A stretch of 64,000 nt of DNA from Thermostichus lividus PCC 6715 (GCF_002754935.1 NZ_CP018092.1:1302001-1366000), one strand, 5' to 3'; positions 48,219 through 57,599 are shown, numbered from the stretch's first letter. The notes: generated from the letters alone by a model not told the origin. Translations and numbers: made by a program.

Positions 48219-49775
48219 CTAGTGACGAAAGTGTCGCTGACCGGTAAAGACCATGGCAATACCGGCTTCATTGGCCGCTTGAATGGAGTCGTGATCCCGC
48301 AAGCTACCGCCAGGTTGAATAATGGCGGCAATCCCTGCTAAGGCCGCTGCCTGTACGGAGTCGGCAAAGGGGAAAAAGCCATCACTGGCTAGCACTCCCC
48401 CCCGCGCTGCCTCGCCCGCATCGGCAAGGGCAATTTGCACGGCTCCCACCCGATTGGCTTGGCCGGCGCCAATGCCTTGGGTTTGGCGATCGCGACTCAC
48501 GACAATGGCATTGGACTTCACATGCTTGACCACCTTCCAAGCAAAGAGGAGTTCCGCCATCAGTTCCGGGGCTGGTTCCGCTGCTGTCATGACCTGCCAT
48601 GTGTCTGGTTCAATAGGCATCGGGCGAATATCTTGGACTAAAAATCCGCCAGCAATGGTTTGAATGGCTGTTTCCGGTGCCTCAGTCAGATCGCTGAGGG
48701 TCAGTACCCGTAGCTTGGGCTTTGTTTTTAGGATGGGGAGTGCCTCTGGCTCACACCCAGGAGCTACAACGCATTCTAAGAAGGTACCGGTAAGGGCTTT
48801 GGCGGTGGCGGCATCAATGGGTTGGTTGAGAGCGACAATGCCGCCAAAGGCAGAGACACTATCGGCAGCAAAGGCACGCTCATAGGCCTCAAGGAGGGTG
48901 TTCCCCTCCGCAACCCCACAGGGGTTGGTGTGTTTGATGATCGCCACTGCTGGGGTATTGGTCTGGGTAAATTCGCTAATGATAGCGCGGGCGGCTTCAA
49001 GGTCAAGGAGGTTGTTATAGCTGAGTTCTTTTCCTTGGCATAGCTCGGCGGCAGACCAGCCCCTAGGCGCTGTGCCAGTCATATACCATGCGGCGACTTG
49101 GTGTGGGTTTTCGCCATAGCGCAGCACTTGTTTTTGTTGGCCACTGAGATGAAAGACGGCTGGTAGATGAATTCCCTTAGAAGGTGGCATGGCAATTTGC
49201 TGCAAGTAGGTGGCGATCGCCTGATCGTAGCTGGCCGTAAGCACAAAGGCACGTTGGGCACACTCTAAGCGATACTCCAGTCGGGGCTGCTTGTACAGGC
49301 GTAATTCGTGAAGATAGCTGTCGTACTGGCTCGGGTGGACTAACACCGTGGTGTGAGCATAGTTTTTGGCCGCTGCTCGTACTAGGGTAGGCCCGCCAAT
49401 ATCAATTTGCTCGATCGCCTCTGCTACTGTAATGTTGGGCTGCGCAATGGTCTCGGCAAAGGGATAGAGATTCACCACGACCAAATCAATGGGGTCGATC
49501 CCGTGCTCAGCCAGATCTGCTAAATCCTCGGGGCGATCGCGGCGAGCGAGGATACCACCATGAATTTTAGGATGAAGGGTTTTAACCCGCCCCCCCAAGA
49601 TTTCTGGGGCAGCGGTGTACTCGGCAACGGCGGTCACGGGAATGCCCGCCGCCGCTAGAGTTTTTGCAGTGCCCCCACTGCTGAGGAGCGTAAAGCCAAA
49701 CTCCTGTACCAATGCCGCAGCAAAGTCCGTCACTCCAGTTTTATCACTGGTACTGAGTAAGGCAATGCGCCCCAC
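48219..49775 (-). CDS. purH: Bifunctional AICAR transformylase/IMP cyclohydrolase
   Basis: The 518-residue protein catalyses the last two steps of purine synthesis. The N-terminal IMP cyclohydrolase domain begins GRIALLSTSDKTGVTDFA and has VKTLHPKIHGGIL; the transformylase domain begins near residue 205 with RYGENPHQVAAWY and contains AIIKHTNPCGVA and FPFADSVQAAA. The frame extends to a TTG at 49796, but GTG 49775 lies 8 bp after GGAGG and just before the conserved RIALLS, so GTG is the start. It is 18 bp from prs on the same strand. Confidence 0.96.
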   Translation of the reverse strand: MGRIALLSTSDKTGVTDFAAALVQEFGFTLLSSGGTAKTLAAAGIPVTAVAEYTAAPEILGGRVKTLHPKIHGGILARRDRPEDLADLAEHGIDPIDLVVVNLYPFAETIAQPNITVAEAIEQIDIGGPTLVRAAAKNYAHTTVLVHPSQYDSYLHELRLYKQPRLEYRLECAQRAFVLTASYDQAIATYLQQIAMPPSKGIHLPAVFHLSGQQKQVLRYGENPHQVAAWYMTGTAPRGWSAAELCQGKELSYNNLLDLEAARAIISEFTQTNTPAVAIIKHTNPCGVAEGNTLLEAYERAFAADSVSAFGGIVALNQPIDAATAKALTGTFLECVVAPGCEPEALPILKTKPKLRVLTLSDLTEAPETAIQTIAGGFLVQDIRPMPIEPDTWQVMTAAEPAPELMAELLFAWKVVKHVKSNAIVVSRDRQTQGIGAGQANRVGAVQIALADAGEAARGGVLASDGFFPFADSVQAAALAGIAAIIQPGGSLRDHDSIQAANEAGIAMVFTGQRHFRH

Positions 49776-49813
49776 GCCGTGTCCCTCCAATGGCAACGTC
49801 TAGACAATTCATC

Positions 49814-50803
49814 CTAGCGGAACATGCTGCTGACAGAGCTATCTTCATGGACACGCCAAATCGTTTCCCCAAGAATACTGGCCACCGACAGCACCGTTAA
49901 TTGCTCAAACCGCTGAGTTTCTGGTACCGGAATTGTATTGGTGACAATGACTTCCTCAAAATCGCCCCCCTGCAATCGTTCAATGGCTGGTGGCGAAAAT
50001 ACTGCGTGGGTCGCACAGGCATACACCTCCTTTGCTCCCTCCCGTCGCAGTAGCCGTGCCCCTTCCAAAATGGTGCCCGCCGTATCAATCATGTCATCTA
50101 CCAGTATTGCGGTTTTCCCCTTAACATCCCCAACCACATTCATCACTTCGGCCACATTATGGGATTGGCGACGCTTGTCAATAATGGCTAGGGGGGCATC
50201 GTCCAGCTTGTTAGCAAAGGCACGGGCACGAGCCACCCCGCCCACATCCGGTGAGACCACCACAATGTCTTCGAGGTTTTTACTGCGCAGGTAATCTAAG
50301 ATCACTGGCGAGCCATATACATGATCCACCGGAATATCAAAATAGCCTTGAATTTGTGCCGAGTGCAGATCCATTGCTAAAACGCGACTTGCCCCTGCTT
50401 GGGTAATCAGGTTGGCCACCAACTTGGCCGTAATGGACTCACGCCCAGCGGTTTTGCGATCGGCTCGGGCATAGCCATAGTAAGGAATGACCGCGGTGAC
50501 TTGTCGTGCCGACGCACGGCGGCAGGCATCCACCATGATCAATAGTTCCATGAGATGGTCGTTCACCGGATGGCAGCAGGGCTGAATGAGGTACACATCA
50601 CAGCCGCGAATGGATTCCTGAATCTGCACATACAGCTCGCCATCCGCAAATCGCTTCCGTACCATTGGGCCTAAGTCAATGCCAAGGTAGCGGGCAATTT
50701 CTTGAGCGAGGGGAATGTTGGCAGAACCAGCGAAAAGCTTTAGGCGACTGTGGTCGGCAATGTAAGAGGGAGTTGTAACGGGCAGTGGAACAGTGCGAAT
50801 CAC
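49814..50803 (-). CDS. prs: Ribose-phosphate pyrophosphokinase
   Basis: The 329-residue protein makes PRPP from ribose 5-phosphate and ATP. It contains LKLFAGSANIPLAQEIARYLG, the catalytic flexible loop at about 105-120 (YGYARADRKTAGRESITA), MDLHSAQIQGYFDIPVDH and the PRPP signature VDDMIDTAGTILEGA. An N-terminal extension of about 12 residues (IRTVPLPVTTPS) precedes the core. It sits upstream of purH on the same strand, linking PRPP supply with purine synthesis. It is divergent from the sugar permease. Confidence 0.97.
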   Translation of the reverse strand: MIRTVPLPVTTPSYIADHSRLKLFAGSANIPLAQEIARYLGIDLGPMVRKRFADGELYVQIQESIRGCDVYLIQPCCHPVNDHLMELLIMVDACRRASARQVTAVIPYYGYARADRKTAGRESITAKLVANLITQAGASRVLAMDLHSAQIQGYFDIPVDHVYGSPVILDYLRSKNLEDIVVVSPDVGGVARARAFANKLDDAPLAIIDKRRQSHNVAEVMNVVGDVKGKTAILVDDMIDTAGTILEGARLLRREGAKEVYACATHAVFSPPAIERLQGGDFEEVIVTNTIPVPETQRFEQLTVLSVASILGETIWRVHEDSSVSSMFR

Positions 50804-50913
50804 AGCATCTCCCCAAGATGGCGTGCATTTTATGTGATCTTATCATTTTCGATTTCGAGCGCGTCCCCCCTAAGATTGAATTTATGACAGCATTCGTTTG
50901 GGGAGCATAACAT

Positions 50914-51816
50914 TTGCAGCAGCGGCGATCGCAATTCCCCCAAATGGGGGATGTTTTCCACGGCTCGACACTAGCAGCATGGCTGTTTCTGTTGCCTGCT
51001 GTGGGTCTTCTGACGCTCTTTGTCTTTGCGCCAATTGTGTACGTTATCTATTTGAGTTTTACCAGTGGCAGCTTGACTCAAGGGGGTATGGCTTGGGTCG
51101 GTGGGCAAAACTATCAACGGCTCTTCCAAAGTCCCGATTTTTGGCAAGTTGTGGGCAATACCCTGTACTTTACAGGGGCGACAGTGCTGCCTACCATCTT
51201 GATGCCGCTGGCCTTAGCCGTGGGGCTGAATCAGACAGTCTTTGGCCGCAGTCTTTTACGCACTGCTTACTTTTTGCCGACAGTGACCTCGATTGTGGCC
51301 GCTGGCTTGGGTTTTCGCTGGTTGTTTCAAACCGATGGGTTAGTCAATCATCTTCTTGCGGCGCTGGGAATGCCGGCGATTGCATGGCTCAGTGATCCAA
51401 GCTGGGCAATGCCGGTGCTCATTCTCCTGAGTAGTTGGAAACAACTGGGCTTTAACCTTGTTGTATTTTTAGCAGGCTTGCAAACCATCCCCGGCGATCG
51501 CTACGAAGCCGCCCTTTTAGATGGTGCCAACCCATGGCAACAATTTCGTTACATTACCCTACCGGGGTTGCAGCCAACCCTCATCCTTGTTTTGGTGACC
51601 ACCACCATCTTTACCCTGCGTAGCTTTGAGCAAGTCTATGTCGTAACCGGTGGCGGCCCCCTGAATACAACAAACCTGTTGGTATTTTATATTTACCAAC
51701 AGGCTTTTGCGTTCTTTGACATTGGCTATGCGGCCGCCGCAGCTACGGTGCTTTTGGTCGTCACCCTTGGCTTGACGTGGTTGCAGCTACGCGCCCGCCA
51801 AGACCCTCACTCCTAG
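50914..51816 (+). CDS. Sugar ABC transporter permease (MalF/UgpA type)
   Basis: The 300-residue inner-membrane protein has six helices and the EAA loop [25 protein letters not shown] that contacts the ATPase. The first segment is [21 protein letters not shown]. It belongs to the carbohydrate uptake family 1 permeases; partner genes (second permease, binding protein, ATPase) are not in the window, so the substrate is unknown. The TTG at 50914 follows GGGGAG at 8 bp. Its stop codon overlaps the convergent psbJ stop (51813-51816). Confidence 0.9.
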   Translation: MQQRRSQFPQMGDVFHGSTLAAWLFLLPAVGLLTLFVFAPIVYVIYLSFTSGSLTQGGMAWVGGQNYQRLFQSPDFWQVVGNTLYFTGATVLPTILMPLALAVGLNQTVFGRSLLRTAYFLPTVTSIVAAGLGFRWLFQTDGLVNHLLAALGMPAIAWLSDPSWAMPVLILLSSWKQLGFNLVVFLAGLQTIPGDRYEAALLDGANPWQQFRYITLPGLQPTLILVLVTTTIFTLRSFEQVYVVTGGGPLNTTNLLVFYIYQQAFAFFDIGYAAAAATVLLVVTLGLTWLQLRARQDPHS

Positions 51817-51932
51817 AGTGAGGAGCCTAACCCTGCGTAGGCACCATAGAAAAATAGGCCAACAATGACAATGACCCCCATTCCGGCCACTGTGGCAACG
51901 ACCCACAGGGGAATGCGCCCACCTTCAGACAT
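51813..51932 (-). CDS. psbJ: Photosystem II reaction center protein J
   Basis: The 39-residue protein starts [17 protein letters not shown] and has one transmembrane helix ([18 protein letters not shown]). It matches PsbJ of Thermosynechococcus closely. PsbJ sits near the QB site and cytochrome b559. It is the last gene of psbEFLJ. A further ATG two or three codons upstream is out of frame. Its stop codon lies within the end of the convergent permease gene. Confidence 0.95.
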   Translation of the reverse strand: MSEGGRIPLWVVATVAGMGVIVIVGLFFYGAYAGLGSSL

Positions 51933-51981
51933 TGTGACATCCTCCTAAGCGATAAATGATGATCACGATCTAATGAATTAG

Positions 51982-52095
51982 TTAGTTAAAGAAATAGCTA
52001 GAAAACAATAGTGCTAAGACAAACACCAGCAGCAGCCCTAAGTATAGGGATGTGCGGTTCAGTTCAACCGGTTGACGATTTGGGTTCGGTTCCAT
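51982..52095 (-). CDS. psbL: Photosystem II reaction center protein L
   Basis: The 37-residue protein starts [20 protein letters not shown] and ends LLFSSYFFN, the conserved PsbL pattern with one transmembrane helix. PsbL stabilises the QB site and the PSII dimer. It lies between psbF and psbJ (14 bp after psbF, 49 bp before psbJ), as in the standard operon. Confidence 0.97.
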   Translation of the reverse strand: MEPNPNRQPVELNRTSLYLGLLLVFVLALLFSSYFFN

Positions 52096-52109
52096 GGGAG
52101 CACCTTCTG

Positions 52110-52247
52110 CTAACGTTGAATGAATTGCATGGCCGCGATCGCCCCCAAAAAGAAAATGGTGGGCACGGCCAAGGTGTGAACGGCCAACCAGCGGACCGTA
52201 AAAATAGGATAGGAAACAGGTTCTTGGTTCGGTGTATTACTGGTCAT
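52110..52247 (-). CDS. psbF: Cytochrome b559 beta subunit
   Basis: The 45-residue protein starts [20 protein letters not shown] and has the single heme-ligand His24 ([17 protein letters not shown]). It pairs with the alpha subunit to hold the b559 heme in PSII. It starts 7 bp after the psbE stop. Confidence 0.97.
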   Translation of the reverse strand: MTSNTPNQEPVSYPIFTVRWLAVHTLAVPTIFFLGAIAAMQFIQR

Positions 52248-52254
52248 AGCAATC

Positions 52255-52509
52255 CTACTTTAATTGTTGTAAAAATGTTTCAACTTGTTGTTTGCTTTCA
52301 AAGCGGTCAGTAACGAGGGGAATCGTCCGCTGCTCTTGGGCAAAGTAGCTATCGGGGCGCGGCGTTCCAAACACATCGTAGGCCAAACCGGTGCTGACAA
52401 ACAGCCAGCCAGCAATAAACAGTGCCGGAATAGTGATGCTATGAATCACCCAATAGCGGACGCTTGTAATAATGTCGGAAAATGGTCGTTCTCCTGTCGT
52501 TCCAGCCAC
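52255..52509 (-). CDS. psbE: Cytochrome b559 alpha subunit
   Basis: The 84-residue protein starts with GTG ([20 protein letters not shown], initiating Met assumed) and contains the heme-ligand His23 in [23 protein letters not shown] lies 8 bp upstream of the GTG and no better start exists. With PsbF it forms cytochrome b559. It is the first gene of psbEFLJ; the promoter candidate lies about 45-75 bp upstream. The longer ORF to 52638 lacks similarity. Confidence 0.97.
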   Translation of the reverse strand: MAGTTGERPFSDIITSVRYWVIHSITIPALFIAGWLFVSTGLAYDVFGTPRPDSYFAQEQRTIPLVTDRFESKQQVETFLQQLK

Positions 52510-52553
52510 GTTGAGATGCCTCCAAAGTGTCAAAAAAGCAAATGGTACTATCC

Positions 52554-52582
52554 ATGATACGCAAGTAAGGGAATCCTCACAA
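52554..52582 (-). promoter_or_regulatory. Candidate promoter of psbEFLJ
   Basis: On the minus strand, TTGTGA (52582-52577) and TATCAT (52559-52554) are separated by 17 bp, upstream of psbE. This is a plain sigma-70 type match and not confirmed. Confidence 0.3.
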
Positions 52583-52604
52583 TCGGATCTTTTTACCCTC
52601 ATGC

Positions 52605-53060
52605 CTAAGCTAACCCAAACTCTTGTAGAGCAGGCCAAAAATTACGATTTTCATGGCCAGGTTGGCTCAGTTTCACGAGGGCAAAGCGTTGTAAATCAGT
52701 CAGCGCCGCCCATTTTTCTGTTGTGAGGGTGTGGTGACTGACGGTTGTCAACTGCTGCTGTACGGTATCGGGAATTTCACTAGTGACCTGCCACACAAAG
52801 GTGTCAGGCACCTCCAGATCATTGGGGGGAGCACCATGGCTTTGGGTAACCCACTCCCGCAGTTGCTCTCGATAGTGTTCCTTTTCTGCAGGGCGATCGC
52901 AGGGCGTGCTAACCAGCCATTGCCGCTGTTCGTGGGATAGCTGATGCCAGTGAATTAGCTTGAGCTTCACGCCACAGAGATCGAGCTTGTAGCGAACAAT
53001 CATGGGAATACATCGCAAGGAGGCAGTAAACTCGGCCTCAAAATCAAAGAAGCAAGACAT
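52605..53060 (-). CDS. narM: Nitrate reductase associated protein NarM
   Basis: From ATG 53060 the 151-residue protein starts [19 protein letters not shown] and contains [20 protein letters not shown] and the C-terminal [30 protein letters not shown], as in NarM of Synechococcus. NarM is needed for active assimilatory nitrate reductase in cyanobacteria, probably at the cofactor-assembly level. The longer frame to 53099 starts inside IS605-end DNA. It sits directly upstream of psbEFLJ on the same strand, apart from the nir-nrt-narB genes, which are not in the window. Confidence 0.88.
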   Translation of the reverse strand: MSCFFDFEAEFTASLRCIPMIVRYKLDLCGVKLKLIHWHQLSHEQRQWLVSTPCDRPAEKEHYREQLREWVTQSHGAPPNDLEVPDTFVWQVTSEIPDTVQQQLTTVSHHTLTTEKWAALTDLQRFALVKLSQPGHENRNFWPALQEFGLA

Positions 53061-53086
53061 TACCAGACGCTCTCGATAAAAATCGA

Positions 53087-53310
53087 TCTTCTCCCCCAAG
53101 GCAGGGGATTCCTAAAACTCACGCTTTAGGGTGCTGATTGTTTCCATTATCACGCCCCAGTGGTGCCTAGGAGGGTACGCATCGCCTGACGGATCACCGC
53201 TGCATCGACTGGGGGTTGCCATGGATTTCCGGCGCGGTGCCTCTATCAAGGGTTTGATTGAGTACATCAGGAATCAAGAAAAGCCGTCCTGAAGGACGGG
53301 GCTTGCATCG
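53087..53310. mobile_element. IS605-type ends flanking decayed sequence
   Basis: TCTTCTCCCCCAAGGCAGGG (53085 on) begins a left-end-like module with GGGGATTCC. A second hairpin, GCCGTCCTGAAGGACGGGGC, lies at 53281-53300. The minus-strand DNA between and beyond them has coding-like stretches in changing frames (for example VDAAVIRQAMRTLLG before a stop), so it may be a broken gene. No other gene was seen from 53061 to 53454. Confidence 0.5.
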
Positions 53311-53454
53311 CAATGGGTTTGGTCACCTCGGCGATCGCGGTAACCTCCGCAGCAGTGTCCTCTCGAATCACCATAGGACGACTCATCAGAGCACCAAGCA
53401 GCTAGCACGACGTATCCTTGCGACGTTTGGGGGAGTGCCTGTACCAACGGGGAG

Positions 53455-53949
53455 CTAAATATCAAAGCGATAGCGCACAGCTCCAGTTTCTGGATCGTTA
53501 AACACGGTTGCGTAGCCTACTCGCTGTGCTTCGAATAATAGCTCTTCAATCGTTTGGGCATCAAGTTGGGTATATAGGGCTGCTTGGGCAGCAGAGAGCA
53601 CTCCACCATGATCTTTAGCGGCTTGGAGAAGACGGAGCATTGGGCTAGGGGTGTCTTCGGTGAGCCACTCCTGCGACCGGAGATAGCGTCCCCGCAAGTA
53701 CGTATTGCGGTGAGCAACCATACCCGGAATTAAAACTAAGTCTAAGAACTGCCCAACGCCACAAAAGCCAAAGGTGATTAAGTACAAAACACCCATAATT
53801 GGCTGGCCGACGTAAAACCGCTGGATGCCACAGAGACCAAATAAACTCAAGCACCACAGGAGATAGGCAACCCATACCTTCAAGAAGTGAGGCTGGGGTA
53901 CCCCTTGACTTGATTGCGGTGTGTTTTGGTAGTGCAGTGTTTGCGGCAT
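53455..53949 (-). CDS. TM2-domain protein
   Basis: The 164-residue protein has two hydrophobic segments around residues 30-75 (AYLLWCLSLFGLCGIQRFYVGQ, IMGVLYLITFGFCGVGQFLDLVLIP) with the TM2 signature GIQRFYVGQ...G and the Asp in DLVLIP. A cytoplasmic helical region follows with a winged-helix-like part (LDAQTIEELLFEAQRVGYATVFND). TM2 proteins are of unknown function. It ends next to decayed IS sequence and is a single gene. Confidence 0.88.
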   Translation of the reverse strand: MPQTLHYQNTPQSSQGVPQPHFLKVWVAYLLWCLSLFGLCGIQRFYVGQPIMGVLYLITFGFCGVGQFLDLVLIPGMVAHRNTYLRGRYLRSQEWLTEDTPSPMLRLLQAAKDHGGVLSAAQAALYTQLDAQTIEELLFEAQRVGYATVFNDPETGAVRYRFDI

Positions 53950-54103
53950 TTTTACGTCACTGATGCATCCATAAACTATCTTAACGACTTAGCTAAATCG
54001 GCGGGAAGTTCCGCACTGTATGTGTGAATTGTGTTTACTCAACGAAGATGAGTGTCGGGGGTAGGTGACACCGGACATCCCCATCCTCAGAACAGAAGCC
54101 GGA

Positions 54104-54562
54104 TCAACGGCTGCGCTCCATTTCAAGACGATAGCGATTTTTCTTTGTAGTTTGAATCTCTTGGATCACGAGTTTGCCTTTACCTCGAATGGTGATGAGG
54201 TCGTTCACTTTGACGGCATACCGGGGGTGCTGCACAACGTGCCAGTTGACGCGCACCATACCACTGCTAATCCATTCACTTATTTTGCTGCGGGAGAGGC
54301 CAAATCCAGCTGAGGCAACGACATCGAGGCGCAGAGAGGCTTCGACGGTGGTGAGATGCTTGGTTTGCGGCGGCGCAATGGCCAATTGATCCCAAGGACA
54401 GGGGGCAACGGTTACAGCTGCCTCTAGGGCTGACTTAAAATCGATATAGGTGGCGGGGTCAAACAGAAAGTTACCGCTAATGCGCACCAAGGCTAGGGGA
54501 GGACGTTGATCGTCTAGGGATAGCTCCGCAGGGGCGATCGCCATTGCTGAATAACTTCCCAC
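54104..54562 (-). pseudogene. Truncated photosystem II S4-domain protein
   Basis: The 152-residue frame ends with an S4 RNA-binding domain (TTVEASLRLDVVASAGFGLSR, WISSGMVRVNWH, IRGKGKLVI) as in the cyanobacterial 'PSII S4 domain protein', a YlmH-type family of about 260 residues as I recall. The N-terminal 90 or so residues are missing, and about 35 residues between NFLFDPATYIDF and the S4 domain appear deleted. It may be a decayed gene, though a naturally short version cannot be excluded. Confidence 0.6.
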
Positions 54563-54798
54563 TCTGTTACACGACTAATGAGGGGCAGGGTTGCCGTAAA
54601 AGTTTGACGAACCGGTGGGGGCATCAGCACGGAATCAGAACCCACAGGTGGAACGATTTCCTCTTGGGCAACACAGGTAGGTGGCGATGATTCCTCTTGC
54701 GTAAGCAGTTCCTCATACAGCTTACAGGTTGTCGGACTGGGATTGACCCCCAGTTCTGCTTGCAAGGTCATCATGGACTGGTGATACACCCGTAGCAC
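54514..54798 (-). pseudogene. Fragment of a BTAD-type transcriptional activator
   Basis: The 94-residue frame starts LRVYHQSMMTLQAELGVNPS and continues to KLYEELL, the last helices of a bacterial transcriptional activator domain found in SARP/AfsR and large regulator proteins. No DNA-binding domain upstream and no ATPase downstream are present. Its 3' end overlaps the S4 fragment by 49 bp in another frame, over a GCGATCGC palindrome. It is a truncated remnant. Confidence 0.65.
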
Positions 54799-55127
54799 AC
54801 CTTTAGTTGTGTTTAGTTGTGCGCTGGAACTGCCAACAACAGAAACCGCCTAGCGTTGCTGAATAGACGTATGACTTTCGGGTTTGAGTCTTTTGCCGCC
54901 CTCACCCTAGCCCTCTCCCAAAGGAGAGGGAACAAGACTCTTAGCTTCCTTTTCCCTGGGGAGAAGGGTTGGGGATGAGGGAATTCATAGCTACATTCAG
55001 CAGCACCCTTCCGATTATGCTGGCCTACAACCTCTATAACTATTTGGTATTCCGTGGCTAGGTGGTTGCCTAGAGGCCTCTCCCAATTTGGTAAGCTAGG
55101 GAATGCCCTTTAAGATCCACCGATGCT
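54799..55127. other. Intergenic region with an inverted repeat, upstream of cysH
   Basis: No gene is evident in these 329 bp. The main structure is an inverted repeat (separate entry). A tandem TTTAGTTGTG (two copies, 54802-54821) borders the BTAD fragment. The 70 bp before cysH should contain its promoter. Confidence 0.5.
54899..54981. repeat. REP-like inverted repeat, 83 bp
   Basis: CCCTCACCCTAGCCCTCTCCC (21 bp) is inverted at 54960-54981 as GGGAGAAGGGTTGGGGATGA plus GGG, with a central hairpin CTCCCAAAGGAGAG. This fits the common intergenic 'CCCTCACCC' palindromes in cyanobacteria and other bacteria. It occurs once in the window. Confidence 0.6.
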
Positions 55128-55838
55128 ATGGCCACCTCCACTAGCTTTGATCTCGATGCCCTCAATCAACAGTTCGAGGGCGCACACCCCCGTGACATTC
55201 TGGCTTGGGCTGTGGCGGCCATTCCCCAGGGATTGGTACAAACCAGTGCGTTTAATGTCGATGATGTCATGATCACAGACTTGCTGTACCGCGAGTTGCA
55301 GCCTACCCCCGCCGTGCCTGTGCTCTTTTTAGATACGCTCCACCACTTTCCGGAAACCCTTGAGTTTGTCCAAAAAGCTAAGGACACCTACCAGCTTGAC
55401 CTGCATACCTACAAAATTCGCGAGGTGGATAGTCGAGCAGCCTTTGCTGAGCGCTATGGCGATCGCCTGTGGGAAACCAATGTAGAGCAATTCCATTACC
55501 TAACAAAAATTGAACCTTTGCAGCGGGGCCTAGCTGAACTGAACACCGTTGCTTGGATTACCGGGCGGCGCCGCGATCAGGCCGTGACCCGGGCTGACAT
55601 GCCCTACGTGGAACGGGATAAAGACGGTCGCCTCAAAATCAATCCATTGGCTGCTTGGACACGCAAGCAAACTTGGGCTTACGTGGCAGAGCACCATGTC
55701 ATCTACAATCCTCTGCATGATCGTGGCTATGCCAGTATTGGCGATGAACCCTTAACCACACCGGTAGGGGAAGGGGAAGACGAGCGCGCTGGCCGCTGGC
55801 GCGGCATGGGCAAAACGGAGTGTGGTATTCACATCTAG
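55128..55838 (+). CDS. cysH: Phosphoadenosine phosphosulfate reductase
   Basis: The 236-residue protein reduces PAPS to sulfite with thioredoxin. It has [31 protein letters not shown] (PP-loop-like), [18 protein letters not shown] and the redox-active Cys in the terminal TECGIHI. The two extra Cys pairs that hold a 4Fe-4S cluster in APS reductases are absent, so PAPS is the expected substrate. glyQ starts 5 bp after its stop, though the two are functionally unrelated. Confidence 0.93.
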   Translation: MATSTSFDLDALNQQFEGAHPRDILAWAVAAIPQGLVQTSAFNVDDVMITDLLYRELQPTPAVPVLFLDTLHHFPETLEFVQKAKDTYQLDLHTYKIREVDSRAAFAERYGDRLWETNVEQFHYLTKIEPLQRGLAELNTVAWITGRRRDQAVTRADMPYVERDKDGRLKINPLAAWTRKQTWAYVAEHHVIYNPLHDRGYASIGDEPLTTPVGEGEDERAGRWRGMGKTECGIHI

Positions 55839-55842
55839 CCCT

Positions 55843-56724
55843 ATGTACTTTCAGGATATTATTGCTACCCTGCATCAATTTTGGGCAGCTCAGGGATGCC
55901 TGATTGTGCAGCCCTACGATGTGGAAAAAGGGGCGGGCACCAAAAGCCCCCACACATTTCTGCGCGCCCTTGGCCCTGAGCCGTGGTCGGTGGCTTACGT
56001 TGAACCCTGCCGACGACCGGCAGATGGTCGCTATGGCCAAAATCCTAACCGCTATCAATACTACTATCAGTACCAAGTGCTGATTAAACCTTCTCCCGAT
56101 CGCATCCAAGAGATCTATTTAGACTCCCTGCGCGCCCTTGGTATTCGCCCGGAAGATCACGATATTCGCTTTGTGGAAGACAACTGGGAAGATGCGGCAG
56201 TTGGCGCGTGGGGGGTGGGCTGGGAGGTGTGGCTAGACGGCATGGAAGTGACCCAGTTTACCTATTTTCAGCAGTGTGGCGGCCTCGATTGTCGGCCGGT
56301 TTCCATTGAAATTACCTACGGGCTGGAACGGTTGACAATGTACCTGCAGGAGGTGGATGCGATCGCCGACATTCGCTGGAATGAAACCCTTACCTATGGT
56401 GATGTTCATCTCCAGGGGGAAATTGAACAGTCCACCTATAACTTTGAAGCGGCGGATCCGGAACGCCTATTTGCGCTATTTAGTCTTTACCAGCAGGAGG
56501 CAGAGCAATTACTGGACAAGCAGTTGGTGCTACCGAGCCTAGACTACGTGCTGAAGTGTTCCCATACCTTTAACCTCTTAGATGCTCGGGGGGTGATTTC
56601 GGTGGCGGAACGCACCCGCTATATTGGCCGTATTCGTAGTTTGGCGCGACGGGTTGCCCAAGCCTATGTTCAACAACGGGAGGCCTTAGGATTTCCACTG
56701 CTCAGACAGGCTGCCGCCGCTTAA
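55843..56724 (+). CDS. glyQ: Glycyl-tRNA synthetase alpha subunit
   Basis: The 293-residue protein starts [20 protein letters not shown] and contains the class II motif region [40 protein letters not shown] and [16 protein letters not shown]. In the alpha2-beta2 enzyme this subunit holds the aminoacylation active site; the beta subunit gene glyS is not in the window. ATG 55843, 5 bp after cysH, matches the family start; the longer frame begins inside cysH. Confidence 0.96.
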   Translation: MYFQDIIATLHQFWAAQGCLIVQPYDVEKGAGTKSPHTFLRALGPEPWSVAYVEPCRRPADGRYGQNPNRYQYYYQYQVLIKPSPDRIQEIYLDSLRALGIRPEDHDIRFVEDNWEDAAVGAWGVGWEVWLDGMEVTQFTYFQQCGGLDCRPVSIEITYGLERLTMYLQEVDAIADIRWNETLTYGDVHLQGEIEQSTYNFEAADPERLFALFSLYQQEAEQLLDKQLVLPSLDYVLKCSHTFNLLDARGVISVAERTRYIGRIRSLARRVAQAYVQQREALGFPLLRQAAAA

Positions 56725-56744
56725 CCTGCTCAGGAGAGACTCCC

Positions 56745-57599
56745 ATGGGTCAATCGTTGCTGCGCTGGCACCCCCTAGGGCTGTGTGCCTGTTTAGTTGT
56801 GCTTTTACCGGCTTTGGCGGCGGATGTACCCCGCTTTTTGAGTCCGCGCCAGTTTTGGGGACAGTTAGTGTATCGAGTCACCCCCGTCAAACCTGAGAAA
56901 GTGGTGGCGCTCACCTTTGATGATGGTCCGTGGGGCGACTCCACCCGCAAGCTGCTCAGCATTCTCAAAGAGCATAATGTCAAAGCCACGTTTTTTGTGG
57001 TGGGTAAGCATTTACTGATGTATCCTGATCTGACTGCGGAGATTGTCAAGGCGGGGCATGCGGTGGGCAACCACAGTTGGAGCCACGCCTACACCCCTAT
57101 TGCTCCAGAGGTGGCAAAACAGGAAATTGAAAATACCTCTGCCCTAATTGCTAAACAAAGTACCGCCCAAACCCGTTTATTTCGCCCTCCGGGGGGGCAT
57201 CTGGAAACGGGGTTAGTGGCCTATGCCAAATCCAAGAACTATGCCATCATCATGTGGTCAGTGGATACCCACGATACTAAGCCGAATACAACCGCCGCAC
57301 AGATTGTTGAGCGCACCCTAAACGACGTGAAACCCGGTGCCATTATTTTGCTCCATGATGGCGGGGGCGATCGCGCCGTTACCCGTGCAGCTCTCCCCAC
57401 CCTGATTCGCCGCCTCAAAGCGCAGGGCTATCGCTTTGTCACGGTGCCGGAACTGCTGGAATTAGCTGTTAAAGCGCCGCCACCTCCCCCTCAACCGACA
57501 GTCCCACCGGAGTTCAGCCCCCCATTGCCCCAAAAGCCACCCCCAGATCCGGCGGTTAGTGAAAATCCACCGACCCAGACCCCGCCTGTTACCCCCTAG
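56745..57599 (+). CDS. Secreted polysaccharide deacetylase (CE4 family)
   Basis: The 284-residue protein has a signal peptide (LLRWHPLGLCACLVVLLPALA), the CE4 NodB domain with TFDDGPWGDSTRKLL (metal Asp, catalytic base), the His pair in GNHSWSHAYT, RLFRPPGGH, MWSVDTHDT and ILLHDGGGDR, and a proline-rich C-terminal tail (about 45 residues). The domain removes acetyl groups from peptidoglycan or chitin-like sugars in the periplasm; the substrate is not certain. It follows glyQ by 20 bp. Confidence 0.92.
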   Translation: MGQSLLRWHPLGLCACLVVLLPALAADVPRFLSPRQFWGQLVYRVTPVKPEKVVALTFDDGPWGDSTRKLLSILKEHNVKATFFVVGKHLLMYPDLTAEIVKAGHAVGNHSWSHAYTPIAPEVAKQEIENTSALIAKQSTAQTRLFRPPGGHLETGLVAYAKSKNYAIIMWSVDTHDTKPNTTAAQIVERTLNDVKPGAIILLHDGGGDRAVTRAALPTLIRRLKAQGYRFVTVPELLELAVKAPPPPPQPTVPPEFSPPLPQKPPPDPAVSENPPTQTPPVTP

